From: Kribbella kalugense
Lineage (GTDB): Bacteria > Actinomycetota > Actinomycetes > Propionibacteriales > Kribbellaceae
DNA: 64,000 nt
Assembly (NCBI RefSeq): GCF_004365875.1
Contig: NZ_SODF01000003.1
Location: forward strand, 1,039,763 to 1,103,762
Reading direction: 5' to 3'
Positions 23,509 to 33,292 of this stretch are shown here, one piece after another. The translations under genes were made by a program, and so were the position numbers. The notes beneath the pieces are model-generated. The model had not been told where the DNA came from. It worked only from the letters and a program-made list of their open reading frames with translations, and ran no database searches. The first letter of the stretch is position 1; every line of letters begins with the position of its first letter.

Positions 23509-24030
23509 TTATCGGGGTGGTTGCTGCTGCTGACCCGGGTAGCCGCCCCACTGCTGAGGTTGCTGGTAGCCGTCCTGCAGTTGCCCAGGGCCCTGCGTGA
23601 GCTTGGCCAGCTTGGCGTCCACGGCCCAGCGCCGGATCCCGATCAGCAGCAGCGGTATGCCGAACACGATGAACGATCCGTCGAACAGCAGATACGAACC
23701 GAAGTACTTCGTCCCGGGGAACTGGAAGAGCTTGGACAGGTCGAACGCCTGCCGCACCGGCAGCAGCACGATCGCCAGCCCGACCACGGTCAGCAGCAGG
23801 CCGGCGCCAGTGGTCACACCGGAGCCGATGACCGGCACCATCATCAGTACGCCGAGGACCAGCGCGATGGCGGCCAACGCCAGCACCCAGGGCAGCACTT
23901 TGCCGACTGCTGCGTCGTACACCTGAATACGCATCGTGACCCGCATGGTCGCGTAGGACGCGCAGACCATCGCGGCGTAGGTGGCGATGACGCCGATCAC
24001 GAGCCCGAGGGCGGGGAGGGGCTTGGCCAT
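23509..24030 (-). CDS. Small integral membrane protein with Gln/Pro/Gly-rich tail
   Basis: The 173-aa protein from ATG 24030 has four hydrophobic helices (about residues 6-27, 45-66, 70-91 and 112-133) and a cytosolic tail made almost entirely of Q, P and G (QDGYQQPQQWGGYPGQ region). It matches no family I know. The low-complexity tail is common in actinobacterial membrane proteins. It is upstream of, and co-directional with, the AsnB-like gene but separated from it by a hairpin. Confidence 0.7.
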   Translation of the reverse strand: MAKPLPALGLVIGVIATYAAMVCASYATMRVTMRIQVYDAAVGKVLPWVLALAAIALVLGVLMMVPVIGSGVTTGAGLLLTVVGLAIVLLPVRQAFDLSKLFQFPGTKYFGSYLLFDGSFIVFGIPLLLIGIRRWAVDAKLAKLTQGPGQLQDGYQQPQQWGGYPGQQQQPPR

Positions 24031-24189
24031 GCCTGCGAGCCTAGACCTCTGACCGGTCACCGACGCGAGACCTCGAACCGGTCACAAAGCTGTCGTGTCA
24101 TCAGTACGGAGAACTATGCTGCGGGAGCGCCCAGGGCGCGCGGCTCGCCTGGTGGGCCGTGCGGGCCGACACGAGGACGAGGGAGTCGC

Positions 24190-25302
24190 ATGTCTGATCC
24201 GAGGACCGAGGTGCAGCACGGGCTGGAGGGCGTGGTCGCGTTCGATACGCAGATCGCCGAGCCGGACAAGGAAGGTTCGGCGCTCCGGTACCGCGGTGTG
24301 GACATCGAGGACCTGGTCGGCCGCGTGCCGTTCGAGAACGTCTGGGGCCTGCTGGTCGACGGTTCGTTCACTCCGGGTCTGCCGCCTGCCGAGCCGTTCC
24401 CACTTCCGGTGCACACCGGCGACGTCCGGGTCGACGTGCAGTCCGCGCTGGCGATGCTCGCACCTGCCTGGGGTCTGCGCCCGCTCTACGACATCGACGA
24501 CGTACAGGCGCGTGAGGATCTGTCCCGGGCGGCGGTGATGGCCTTGTCGTACGTCGCCCAGGCGGCCCGCGGGGTCGGTCACCCGATGGTGCCGCAACGC
24601 GAGGTGGACAAGGCGACGACGATCACCGAGCGGTTCATGATCCGCTGGCGCGGCGAGCCGGATCCCAAGCACGTACAGGCGGTCGACGCGTACTGGACGT
24701 CCGCGGCCGAGCACGGCATGAACGCGTCGACGTTCACCGCGCGGGTGATCGCATCGACCGGTGCGGACGTCGCTGCAGCGTTGTCCGGTGCGGTCGGCGC
24801 CATGTCCGGACCACTGCACGGCGGTGCGCCGGCCCGGGTGCTGACGATGATCGAGGGCGTGGAGCGGTCGGGTGACGCTCGCTCGTACGTGAAGGGTTTG
24901 CTGGACGCCGGCGAGCGGCTGATGGGCTTCGGGCACCGGGTGTACCGGGCGGAGGACCCGCGCGCTCGGGTACTTCGCCGTACCGCACGGGAGCTGGATG
25001 CACCGCGGTACGAGGTTGCGGAGGCACTGGAGCAGGCTGCGCTCGCGGAGCTGCGGGAGCGGCGACCGGACCGGGTGCTGGAGACCAACGTGGAGTTCTG
25101 GGCGGCGATCGTCCTCGACTTCGCCGAAGTACCGCCGCCGATGTTCACGTCGATGTTCACCTGCGCACGAACGGCCGGTTGGAGCGCCCACGTACTCGAG
25201 CAGAAGCGGACCGGCCGCTTGATCCGCCCGTCGGCGATCTACTCCGGCCCGGCCTCCCGCCCCGCCGACTCGATCGAGGGCTGGAACCCCAACTGGGCCT
25301 AG
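24190..25302 (+). CDS. citA: Citrate synthase 2 (CitA-type)
   Basis: The 370-aa enzyme condenses acetyl-CoA and oxaloacetate. It carries the citrate synthase motifs NASTFTARVIAST (about residues 177-189), GPLHGGAP (about 209-216) and MGFGHRVYRAEDPRAR (about 247-262), plus the late VEFWAAIVLDF segment with catalytic Asp region near 305-315. The length fits the short type II-like CitA of actinobacteria rather than the 430-aa GltA. A GAGGGAG site lies just upstream of ATG 24190. pdxH and serC nearby form an arrangement familiar from actinomycete genomes. Confidence 0.93.
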   Translation: MSDPRTEVQHGLEGVVAFDTQIAEPDKEGSALRYRGVDIEDLVGRVPFENVWGLLVDGSFTPGLPPAEPFPLPVHTGDVRVDVQSALAMLAPAWGLRPLYDIDDVQAREDLSRAAVMALSYVAQAARGVGHPMVPQREVDKATTITERFMIRWRGEPDPKHVQAVDAYWTSAAEHGMNASTFTARVIASTGADVAAALSGAVGAMSGPLHGGAPARVLTMIEGVERSGDARSYVKGLLDAGERLMGFGHRVYRAEDPRARVLRRTARELDAPRYEVAEALEQAALAELRERRPDRVLETNVEFWAAIVLDFAEVPPPMFTSMFTCARTAGWSAHVLEQKRTGRLIRPSAIYSGPASRPADSIEGWNPNWA

Positions 25303-26054
25303 CGGTCCTGGCTGGGTAGGCGGCCGGTGCGTTGCTTGTACTGGCGGCTGAAGTACGGGACGTCGGTGTAGCCGAGGGCGGCGGCTGTCTCGGTGACGGT
25401 CATGCCGCTCTCGGTGAGGAGCTGGTGGGCGCGGTCGATCCGGGCCTGGATCAGGTACTGCGCCGGTGACATCCCGAGCTGGGCGACAAACCGCCGGGTG
25501 AACTGGGCCCTGCTCAGGGAAGCTTTGGAGGCCATCTCCGCCACGGTCCAGTCGCGGCCCGGGTCCTGCCGGAGTTGCCGGGCGATGTCGTCGACAGCGG
25601 TGTCGGTGACGCGGCGGCCTGGGTTGTGGACGGCGTCCCAGATCAGGGCGATCAGTTGCTCGAGGCACAGTTCCGCCTGATGCCGCCCGAGTGCGTCCTG
25701 CCTGCGGTACGCCGCATCACTCGTACGGGCGAGGACACCGAGCAGCTCGCGGTCCATCACCTCGCCCCAGCGTGGATCCGGTGCTGCCTGCTGCGTGGTG
25801 CGGAAGTGCATGCCGAAGACGAGCAGCCGGCGGTGCGGATCGTGGGTGGCTCGTGGTGCGTCACCGGGCTGGAAGACCGCGCAGACGCCGGGGTGCAGCT
25901 CCCGGCGCTCGGTCTCCAGTTCGAGGGCGCCGCGGCCGTCGAGTACGCACCAGAGCAGGTGGTCGGCCAGCGGGCGGGAGGTCCAGGACCAGCTCGGCTC
26001 ACACCGCCAGAAGGTCGGCGCGAGCATCCGCTCGATCTCCAGTCGGTGCGACAA
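25299..26054 (-). CDS. AraC-family transcriptional regulator
   Basis: The protein of about 251 aa has an N-terminal cupin sensor (HLLWCVLDGRGALELETERRELHPGVCAVFQPGD) and a C-terminal double helix-turn-helix (VAEMASKASLSRAQFTRRFVAQLGMSPAQYLIQARI, then VTETAAALGYTDVPYFSRQYKQRTG). I choose TTG 26054 for its AGGAG site 8 nt upstream; ATG 26027 is a good alternative. It diverges from the PhyH-type dioxygenase gene, which it probably controls. Its 3' end overlaps citA by 4 nt. Confidence 0.88.
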   Translation of the reverse strand: MSHRLEIERMLAPTFWRCEPSWSWTSRPLADHLLWCVLDGRGALELETERRELHPGVCAVFQPGDAPRATHDPHRRLLVFGMHFRTTQQAAPDPRWGEVMDRELLGVLARTSDAAYRRQDALGRHQAELCLEQLIALIWDAVHNPGRRVTDTAVDDIARQLRQDPGRDWTVAEMASKASLSRAQFTRRFVAQLGMSPAQYLIQARIDRAHQLLTESGMTVTETAAALGYTDVPYFSRQYKQRTGRLPSQDR

Positions 26055-26155
26055 AAGTTCAACTCCTCGCGCGAATCCTCCGTGGTTCACAACCCGTCCT
26101 GGATCGGAGAATTGGTTCTGACAGGCAGCGTAGAGCACAGATGCGGGAGTCGTGC

Positions 26156-27016
26156 ATGAGCGTTTCATCCAACCTCGACGAGCGAGCCGCCGTACTGCGG
26201 GAGGAGTTCGAGCAGACCGGGTACACGCTGGTGCGCGGGCTGTTCAGCGCCGAGGAGGCCGCCAGGCTGCGGGACCACTACATGGAGGCCCGGAAGCGCG
26301 GACCGCGGTCCCATGACTTCTCCGGGCTCAACTCGACCGACCGGGATCCGCTGAAGCGGTACCCGCGGATGGGCCAGATGCACCGCTGGGACGACGTGTC
26401 GTTGCAGTGGCTGGTCGACCCGCGGATCGACGAGGTGATGACGGCGCTCCTCGGCAGGTCGCCGTACGCCGTGCAGACGATGCTCTACTTCAAGCCGCCG
26501 GGCTCCCGCGGGCAGGCGCTTCACCAGGACAACTTCTATCTGAAGGCCGATCCGGGCACGTGTGTCGCGGCGTGGATGGCGCTCGACCGGGTCGACGAGG
26601 CGAACGGATGTCTCGAGGTCGTACCTGGTTCGCACCGCTGGCCGATTCTCTGCACGGAGAAGGCCGACACCACGGTCAGCTTCACCGACGTCACGGTGCC
26701 GATGCCGTCCGCTGAGTCCGCGGTACCGGTGGAGATGGAGCCTGGGGATGTGTTGTTCTTCCATGGCGCGGTGGTCCACGGCAGCAAGCCGAACGTCACC
26801 ACCGACCGGTTCCGGCGTGCGCTGATCGGCCACTACATCCAGGGCGAGGCCGAGCGGGTGGCGCAGTACTACCACCCTGCTCTGCGCATGGACGGCACCG
26901 AACTCCCCCTCGAGGTGGCCGAGGGCGGCGGCGCTTGTGGCGAGTGGACGGACACTCCGGACGGGCCGGTCGCAGTACTGACGGGCACCCAGACGATCAA
27001 CCGCAAGCACGAGTAG
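26156..27016 (+). CDS. Phytanoyl-CoA dioxygenase (PhyH)-family Fe(II)/2-oxoglutarate oxygenase
   Basis: The 286-aa protein has the iron facial triad: HQD near residues 123-125 (ALHQDNFY) and the distal His in VVHGSKPN near 206. A 2-oxoglutarate-binding Arg lies in RFRRALIGHY near 221. PhyH enzymes hydroxylate diverse small molecules or lipids; members beside AraC regulators often handle carbohydrates or compatible solutes. It is divergently paired with an AraC-family regulator and has no partner enzyme next to it. Substrate cannot be assigned. Confidence 0.87.
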   Translation: MSVSSNLDERAAVLREEFEQTGYTLVRGLFSAEEAARLRDHYMEARKRGPRSHDFSGLNSTDRDPLKRYPRMGQMHRWDDVSLQWLVDPRIDEVMTALLGRSPYAVQTMLYFKPPGSRGQALHQDNFYLKADPGTCVAAWMALDRVDEANGCLEVVPGSHRWPILCTEKADTTVSFTDVTVPMPSAESAVPVEMEPGDVLFFHGAVVHGSKPNVTTDRFRRALIGHYIQGEAERVAQYYHPALRMDGTELPLEVAEGGGACGEWTDTPDGPVAVLTGTQTINRKHE

Positions 27017-27067
27017 CCCCCGGGTGGTGGGTTGGCGCGGGTGTGGGAAGATGGGTTGCGCTGACAG

Positions 27068-28233
<1,166 letters not shown>

Positions 28234-28246
28234 CCCGCTCCACCCC

Positions 28247-28281
28247 GACAGCCGCCGACCCCACCGGGCTCGGCGGCTGTC
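28247..28281 (+). terminator. Strong stem-loop after serC
   Basis: GACAGCCGCCGA and TCGGCGGCTGTC form perfect 12-bp arms with an 11-nt loop, starting 13 nt after the serC stop. No T-run follows, which is common for actinobacterial terminators. Confidence 0.75.
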
Positions 28282-28345
28282 CCATTCCCAACCGCAACCA
28301 GAGAGCGTGACCTGAGACAGGAACTCGTGGCCGGGGACCTGAAAT

Positions 28346-28385
28346 AACCTGTCTCCACCCACCACAACCTGTCCCAAGCCACCAC
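28346..28385. repeat. Imperfect 20-bp tandem repeat
   Basis: AACCTGTCTCCACCCACCAC is followed directly by AACCTGTCCCAAGCCACCAC (three mismatches). GAGACAGG at 28313-28320 is the inverse of CCTGTCTC in the first unit. The 187-nt gap between serC and the next convergent gene contains this and the terminator; I see no gene in it. Confidence 0.7.
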
Positions 28386-28420
28386 ACCCGGCTGGCGGCG
28401 GCTGCGGGACCCGGGCTCGG

Positions 28421-29518
28421 TTAGGGGTTGCGGCGGTGGCCGGTGGGGGTGGATTGGCCGGTTAGGCGGGCGTTTTCGGCCATTCGGTCTTGGCGTTCGC
28501 GGCGGCCTGGGGGGAACGTGACGATGGTGATGATCAGGGCGAACAGGACGGCGCCGATGATGATCCAGCGGAGGTTGTGGCTCTTGCCGGAGCTGGTGCT
28601 GGCGTCGGGGGTGGTGGCCGGCTTGGGGGTCGCGCTCGCGGACGGCGGGGTGGAGACGACTGCCTTGGCCGGCGCGGTGAGTTGGTAGACGGCCGAGTTG
28701 GGGCCTTCGCTGCCGACGAGGACGGTGTTGTCGGTGGGGCCGACGGCAACGGTCTCGCCTTGGCCGAACGGTGCGGCGCCGCGGGCGATGGCGTTGGGGG
28801 TGTCGCCCCAGGCAACGGTCGCCACGTCGGCGTACGTCCGGAGAACCACCCGCTGGCCGTCGGGCAGGAACGTTCCGTCGGTGATGATCCCGGAGGGCGC
28901 CGGCGCGAGCTTGGAGAGCTCGTTCGTGCCTTCGCGGGACGGGGCCGGCGGGGCGGCGTAGATCGCGCCGGTGCCCTTGATCGCCTTCGTCACGATGTAG
29001 AGCTGACTGGTCCCGGGCTCGATCAGCAGCGTCTCGGCGTCATGCGCACCGTCCGGGTACTTGAAGTCGAACTGGTGGTACTTGACGTCCTGGTCCTGCA
29101 GCGTCTCCGGCTCCGGGATCGTGTAGATCTCGATCTGCTCCCGGTCGGCCTTGTTGTCGCCGATGTCCGCGATGTAGATCGTGCCGTCGCGGTCGACCCC
29201 GAGCGCCTCGACGTCGGTCACGTTCGCACCGAACTTCAGGACGGCCTTCACCTTGCCGGTCGTCCCGTCGATCGCGAACACCCGGCCGCTGTCACCGGAG
29301 TCGTTCACCGTGTAGTAGGTGCCGCTGTGCTTGACGCTCTTCGCCAGCCCGGACGACTCCTTGATCCGGTCGTCCCCGATCGTGAACAGCTTCTTCGGCG
29401 CCGCCGCCGTCGGATCCGCGGTCACCGTCGCCGAGGCCGTCGTTGTGGGAAGCGCCACACCCGCCACCGTGAAGAGCGTCGCACCCACCAATGCGAACGC
29501 CGTCCGGAGTTGTCTCAC
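28421..29518 (-). CDS. Secreted, membrane-anchored beta-propeller-like protein
   Basis: The 365-aa protein from GTG 29518 has a signal peptide (TAFALVGATLFTVAGVALPTTTASA, about residues 6-30). A repetitive beta-rich domain follows (VNDSGDSGRVFAIDGTTGKV, then VEALGVDRDGTIYIADIGDN), reminiscent of esterase-like or NHL propellers. A Ser/Thr/Pro linker leads to a C-terminal TM helix (WIIIGAVLFALIITIVTF, about 319-336) and a basic tail. It is probably exposed on the cell surface. The start overlaps the preceding methyltransferase stop by 4 nt (GTGA), though a functional link is not obvious. Confidence 0.8.
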   Translation of the reverse strand: MRQLRTAFALVGATLFTVAGVALPTTTASATVTADPTAAAPKKLFTIGDDRIKESSGLAKSVKHSGTYYTVNDSGDSGRVFAIDGTTGKVKAVLKFGANVTDVEALGVDRDGTIYIADIGDNKADREQIEIYTIPEPETLQDQDVKYHQFDFKYPDGAHDAETLLIEPGTSQLYIVTKAIKGTGAIYAAPPAPSREGTNELSKLAPAPSGIITDGTFLPDGQRVVLRTYADVATVAWGDTPNAIARGAAPFGQGETVAVGPTDNTVLVGSEGPNSAVYQLTAPAKAVVSTPPSASATPKPATTPDASTSSGKSHNLRWIIIGAVLFALIITIVTFPPGRRERQDRMAENARLTGQSTPTGHRRNP

Positions 29519-30768
29519 GACACCACCTCGGCGCCGGCGGCAGGCTCGGCAGGCAGCAGGAGCTGTGCCAGTCGCGGCTTGACCTGCCACTCGGTGACCA
29601 GAGCCTCGTACTCGGCCTGGAGGTCGGCGGTCGGCTTGGCGCCCGTCCGCGCAGCGCGGAGCAGTAGATTGCGCGGCGTGTGCTGACTGTCCACGAACTG
29701 CACGACCTCCACCCGGTAACCGACCTGTCGGAGCACCGCCGCCCGCAGGGAGTCCGTCAGGACGTCGGCGAACCGCTCACGAACGATGCCATATCTCGTC
29801 ATCAGCGCATAAGGCGCCGGTGGTGTGACGCTCTTGAGCTGCTTTTGGATGTCGTGATGACAACATGGGGCCGCGAGCACCAGCGGAGCCTCCCAGCCGA
29901 CGGCCCGCGCCAGCGCGTCGTCGGTCGCGGTGTCGCAGGCGTGCAGCGCCAGTACGACGTCCGGCTGGACGTCGAGCTCCGCCGCCTCGATCGTCGCATC
30001 CACGAACCGCAGGTGCTCCTGCCAGTCGAGCGCTTCGACCACCCGGGTGTTCCGCTTCCGGGCGGCCGGATTGTGGTCGATACCGGTCATCCGGACGTCG
30101 TGCCCGGCCACGGTCAGCAGGTGGTACGCCGCCAGCGTGAGGTACGCGTTCCCGCAGCCGAGGTCGACCACCTGCAACGGCCGCCCAGCAGCGATCCGCC
30201 CCGCCGCGATCGCCTCGTCGAGCGCCGGCGCGAGCAGCTTGCAGAACTCCTCGATCTGCTTGTACTTCGCCTGCCGCGACGGCTTCACCCGGCCCAGGTG
30301 ATCGCTGATCCCGAGCTCGATCAGGAACGGCGCGGCCGGATCGAGCACCCGCTGCTTGACCCGGTCGTGGCTGGTCTCCTGCTCCCGGCTGTCGTCGTGC
30401 CGGTGCAGCAGCTCCTTGCCCTTCTTGGTGTAGCGCAGCCGCAGGGTCTCGCTCGTCGTCTCGACGTGCCACGACCCGTACCCAAGGTCGAGCAGCTCGT
30501 CGACCGCCTTCTCCGCGTCCGGGCCCGCGACGTTCCGCGTGTGGGCCTGGCGCTCGTCGAACTCGGTGATCTGCAGGTGCCGCTGACCCTTCAGGTCGAC
30601 GTACCGCAGCTCGACCCGCAGGTACGACGGAGGCTCCAGGCCGCGGCGCCGGCCGGACGCGAGCCCGCGCACCAGCTCGGTCTGGTCGAGCAGGGCAGCG
30701 CGGATCGCCTCCAGCGCGCCGGTCTCCGCCGGCTGCGCCGGATCGCCCGACCGCACCTGTGACTGCAT
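29515..30768 (-). CDS. SAM-dependent methyltransferase, Methyltransf_32/METTL25-like
   Basis: The 417-aa protein has an N-terminal domain of about 150 residues (VELRYVDLKGQRHLQITEF) and a C-terminal Rossmann domain with VVDLGCGNAYLTLAAYHLL near residues 199-217, acidic GIDHN near 227-231, LALHACDTATDDALA near 272-286 and APCCHH near 298-303. The ALHACD plus CCH combination is characteristic of the METTL25-like group, of unclear substrate, possibly RNA. ATG 30768 is chosen; ATG 30789 is possible. It is translationally coupled to the propeller-like gene. Confidence 0.82.
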   Translation of the reverse strand: MQSQVRSGDPAQPAETGALEAIRAALLDQTELVRGLASGRRRGLEPPSYLRVELRYVDLKGQRHLQITEFDERQAHTRNVAGPDAEKAVDELLDLGYGSWHVETTSETLRLRYTKKGKELLHRHDDSREQETSHDRVKQRVLDPAAPFLIELGISDHLGRVKPSRQAKYKQIEEFCKLLAPALDEAIAAGRIAAGRPLQVVDLGCGNAYLTLAAYHLLTVAGHDVRMTGIDHNPAARKRNTRVVEALDWQEHLRFVDATIEAAELDVQPDVVLALHACDTATDDALARAVGWEAPLVLAAPCCHHDIQKQLKSVTPPAPYALMTRYGIVRERFADVLTDSLRAAVLRQVGYRVEVVQFVDSQHTPRNLLLRAARTGAKPTADLQAEYEALVTEWQVKPRLAQLLLPAEPAAGAEVVS

Positions 30769-30864
30769 CGCGCCATTGTCCCCGACCACCGGACCGGATC
30801 ACAAAAGGGTCTCGCACACCCACTGTCGCGACCGGTGAACTCATCGCGGTTGCGCCCGGCGGAC

Positions 30865-31230
30865 TCATGGCAGCTTCTGGTCGTCGCCGAGCAATCCGAG
30901 GCCCCGGAGGCGAGTGGCGATGCCACCCTCCTGGCGGCCGAGCGCTTCGATCAGCTCCTCCTTGGTGGCGCCGTTGTTGAACAGCTTGACCAGCAGTTGC
31001 TCGTCGTCCTCGGTCCACTGGCGGAACGCGTTCGGGTGGGTCTTGCGGGCCCGCTCGATCCTGCGGGTCATCGAGCGCACGTTCAGCAGCTCGAGTGAGC
31101 GGATCCGGGTCTGGCGGTGGCGGCCGACTTCCTCGCCCTCCCGCCAGAACACCACCGCTCCTTCGTCGAATGTCATCAGGTCGGCCGGGACGTCGCAGTA
31201 GTCGGCGTCCTCGAGCATCACGCGCATCAT
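30865..31230 (-). CDS. Small protein with C-terminal SANT/Myb-like helix motif
   Basis: The 121-aa product starts at one of two adjacent ATGs (31230 or 31227). Its first half (MLEDADYCDVPADLMTFDEGAVVFWREGEEVGRHR) resembles a small beta domain. The second half (HPNAFRQWTEDDEQLLVKLFNNGATKEELIEALGRQEGGIATRLRGLGLL) looks like a trihelical SANT/Myb-type segment with the spaced W and the repeated LxxLF-type core. This suggests a DNA-binding or adaptor role. Longer in-frame starts read through the ArsR operator region. Family not recognised. Confidence 0.6.
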   Translation of the reverse strand: MMRVMLEDADYCDVPADLMTFDEGAVVFWREGEEVGRHRQTRIRSLELLNVRSMTRRIERARKTHPNAFRQWTEDDEQLLVKLFNNGATKEELIEALGRQEGGIATRLRGLGLLGDDQKLP

Positions 31231-31341
31231 CGCTGGTTCTCTCCGTTCTCGGGTGGATGCGTGGTCGACAGAGAAGATGCCGCGATCGCACCCGCCCGGA
31301 GACACCGATCCGAAACCTGTGGACAACCAATTGCAGAACTC

Positions 31342-31375
31342 CTTTGCAAGATCTCTTTGCAAAGAGCCTTTGCAG
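31342..31375. promoter_or_regulatory. CTTTGCA repeats and a 14-bp palindrome, putative ArsR-like operator
   Basis: CTTTGCA occurs three times (31342, 31354 and 31368). The middle copy belongs to CTCTTTGCAAAGAG (31352-31365), a perfect 14-bp palindrome. The array ends 17 nt before the ATG of the winged-helix regulator, so autoregulation is likely. Confidence 0.7.
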
Positions 31376-31391
31376 TTCTACGCTGAAGAGC

Positions 31392-31988
31392 ATGAGCGAC
31401 GAGAGCAAGCCCGACAGCGCAGAGCCGGCCAGGACGGTCCGGCTGGATCGGCACCTCGTCCGGGCGCTGGCACACCCGATGCGAAACCGGATCGTCGGGC
31501 TGCTCCGGGTCTACGGACCACAGACCGCCACGACCCTGGCAGGACGCCTCGGCGTCAACACCGGCGCGACCAGCTACCACCTGCGCCAACTCGCCGACGC
31601 CGGACTGGTGGTCGAGGACGACACCCGCGGCAACGCCCGCGACCGGTGGTGGAAGTCGGCCCACCAAGGGACCGAGTTCGACGCGGCCGAGCTGCTGGAC
31701 CAGGAGCCGGAGCTGGCCCTGGGCTTCCTGCACGGCGTCGGGCAGACCTACACCGAGAACATCTTCGGCTTCATCGACGCGATGCAGACGATGCCGGAGG
31801 ACTGGCGGGAAGCCAGCATGCTCTCGGACTATTTCTTCCACCTGCGGTCCGACCAGCTCGAGGCGATGATGCGCGAGGTCGTGGCGGTGCTGGAGAAGTA
31901 CAAGACACCCGACCTCACCGCTCCCCTGCCCGAGGGCGCCGAGCAGGTGACCGTCCAGATCCAGGCCTTCCCGCGCGAGACGCGCTAA
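31392..31988 (+). CDS. ArsR-type winged-helix transcriptional regulator
   Basis: The 198-aa protein has an N-terminal winged helix (VRALAHPMRNRIVGLLRVYGPQTATTLAGRLGVNTGATSYHLRQLADAGLVVED, from about residue 21), typical of the HTH_20/ArsR group. A longer helical C-terminal domain follows (residues 90-198), without the cysteine metal sites of true ArsR. It lies 20 nt upstream of an MFS transporter gene on the same strand, which it presumably controls together with itself through the palindrome at 31352. Ligand unknown; drug-type inducers are common. Confidence 0.9.
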   Translation: MSDESKPDSAEPARTVRLDRHLVRALAHPMRNRIVGLLRVYGPQTATTLAGRLGVNTGATSYHLRQLADAGLVVEDDTRGNARDRWWKSAHQGTEFDAAELLDQEPELALGFLHGVGQTYTENIFGFIDAMQTMPEDWREASMLSDYFFHLRSDQLEAMMREVVAVLEKYKTPDLTAPLPEGAEQVTVQIQAFPRETR

Positions 31989-32008
31989 CGGGACACGGGG
32001 TGAGGCAA

Positions 32009-33292
32009 ATGAGCAACAAGGGAAACCGGGCGCCGCTGATCGCGTTCCTGGTGGCCAACGTGGTGTCGATCTGTGGCACGAAGGTCAGTGCGATCGCGAT
32101 CCCGTGGTTCGTGCTGATCACCACCGGCTCGCCGGTCAAGACCGGTCTGGTGGCGATGGCCGAGATGGCGCCCTTGGTCGTCGTGAAGGCCGTCGGCGGA
32201 CCGATGATCGACAAGGTCGGAGCACGCCGGATCAGCGTCGTCGCAGATACCGCGAGTACGGCGATTGTCGGCCTCGTGCCGCTGCTGCACACGCTCGGCC
32301 TACTGCACTTTCCGACGCTCCTCGTGCTCGTTGCGATCGCCGGCGCCTTCCGGGGACCAGGTGACTCCGCGAAGGAGACCCTCATCCCGGACATCGCCCG
32401 GGCGGCCAGGGTCCCGCTGGAACGAGTGACAGGCCTGGAGAGTACGACGGAACGCCTGGCCGGCTTCTTCGCGTACGCACTGGCCGGCGGACTCATTACC
32501 CTGGTCGGAGCTGTCAACGCACTCTGGATCGACGCTGCGTCGTTCGGCGTCTGCGCCGTACTCATCGCGCACTGGATCCCCAAGCTCGCCAAGCAGGAGA
32601 CCACCAACGACACCGAGCAGGGCTACGGACAGAGGCTCCTTGAGGGCTGGCACTTCCTCCGCACCGACAAGCTGCTACTTCCACTGGTCAGCATGATCGC
32701 CGTGACCAACCTGCTCGACGCCGCGACCAGCACAGTCCTGCTGCCGGTCTGGATCAAGTCGCACGGCTACGGCCCCGGACACACCAGCCTGATCCTCACG
32801 TCGTTCGGAGTGACCGCTACCGCATTCGCCTTACTGGCTTCGGCAATCGGCGACCGGATCCCCCGCAAGCTGGTCTTCACAGTGGCCTTCCTCATCGCCG
32901 GAGCACCACGCTTCGTCGCGCTGGCGGCAGGCGCACCGATCTGGGCGCTGATGGCTGTGTACGCCGTCGGCGGCATCGGCGCCGGCTTCATCAACCCCGT
33001 ACTCGGCGCGATCCGCGTCGAACGGATCCCCAGCCACCTGCTCGGTCGAGTCAACTCACTCACGAACGCGGCCTGCTGGACCGGCGTACCACTGGGTGGC
33101 GTAGTCGCCGGAGTGGCCATCGCAGCCGTCGGTTTCGCACCTGCCGCGCTCGCCGGTGGTGCGATCTACCTGATCGCGACCATGTCACCGGTGCTGATCG
33201 GCCGACACGAGAAATGGAAGGCTACACAGGATCCGACGGATCCTCCGGGAACGGCGGCAGATCCGGATCGGGTGGCAGTCGCAGCGTCCTAG
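32009..33292 (+). CDS. MFS transporter
   Basis: The 427-aa carrier has about 12 TM helices and belongs to the MFS_3 (EntS/MefA-like) exporter group, with the loop GPMIDKVGARRISVVADTAST near residues 66-86 as motif A region. The C-terminal tail after about residue 400 is hydrophilic. It is transcribed with the winged-helix regulator, an arrangement found for drug or siderophore exporters. The 3' end overlaps the convergent membrane-protein gene by 71 bp, the largest overlap in the window. Confidence 0.9.
   Translation: MSNKGNRAPLIAFLVANVVSICGTKVSAIAIPWFVLITTGSPVKTGLVAMAEMAPLVVVKAVGGPMIDKVGARRISVVADTASTAIVGLVPLLHTLGLLHFPTLLVLVAIAGAFRGPGDSAKETLIPDIARAARVPLERVTGLESTTERLAGFFAYALAGGLITLVGAVNALWIDAASFGVCAVLIAHWIPKLAKQETTNDTEQGYGQRLLEGWHFLRTDKLLLPLVSMIAVTNLLDAATSTVLLPVWIKSHGYGPGHTSLILTSFGVTATAFALLASAIGDRIPRKLVFTVAFLIAGAPRFVALAAGAPIWALMAVYAVGGIGAGFINPVLGAIRVERIPSHLLGRVNSLTNAACWTGVPLGGVVAGVAIAAVGFAPAALAGGAIYLIATMSPVLIGRHEKWKATQDPTDPPGTAADPDRVAVAAS

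Noticed and set aside
21810-24030. Lasso-peptide or other RiPP cluster around the AsnB-like gene
   Set aside because: No precursor-like short gene, RRE or transglutaminase-like protease is adjacent.
24082-25668. 528-codon minus-strand frame opposite citA
   Set aside because: Pro/Arg-rich shadow; citrate synthase catalytic motifs on the plus strand are intact.
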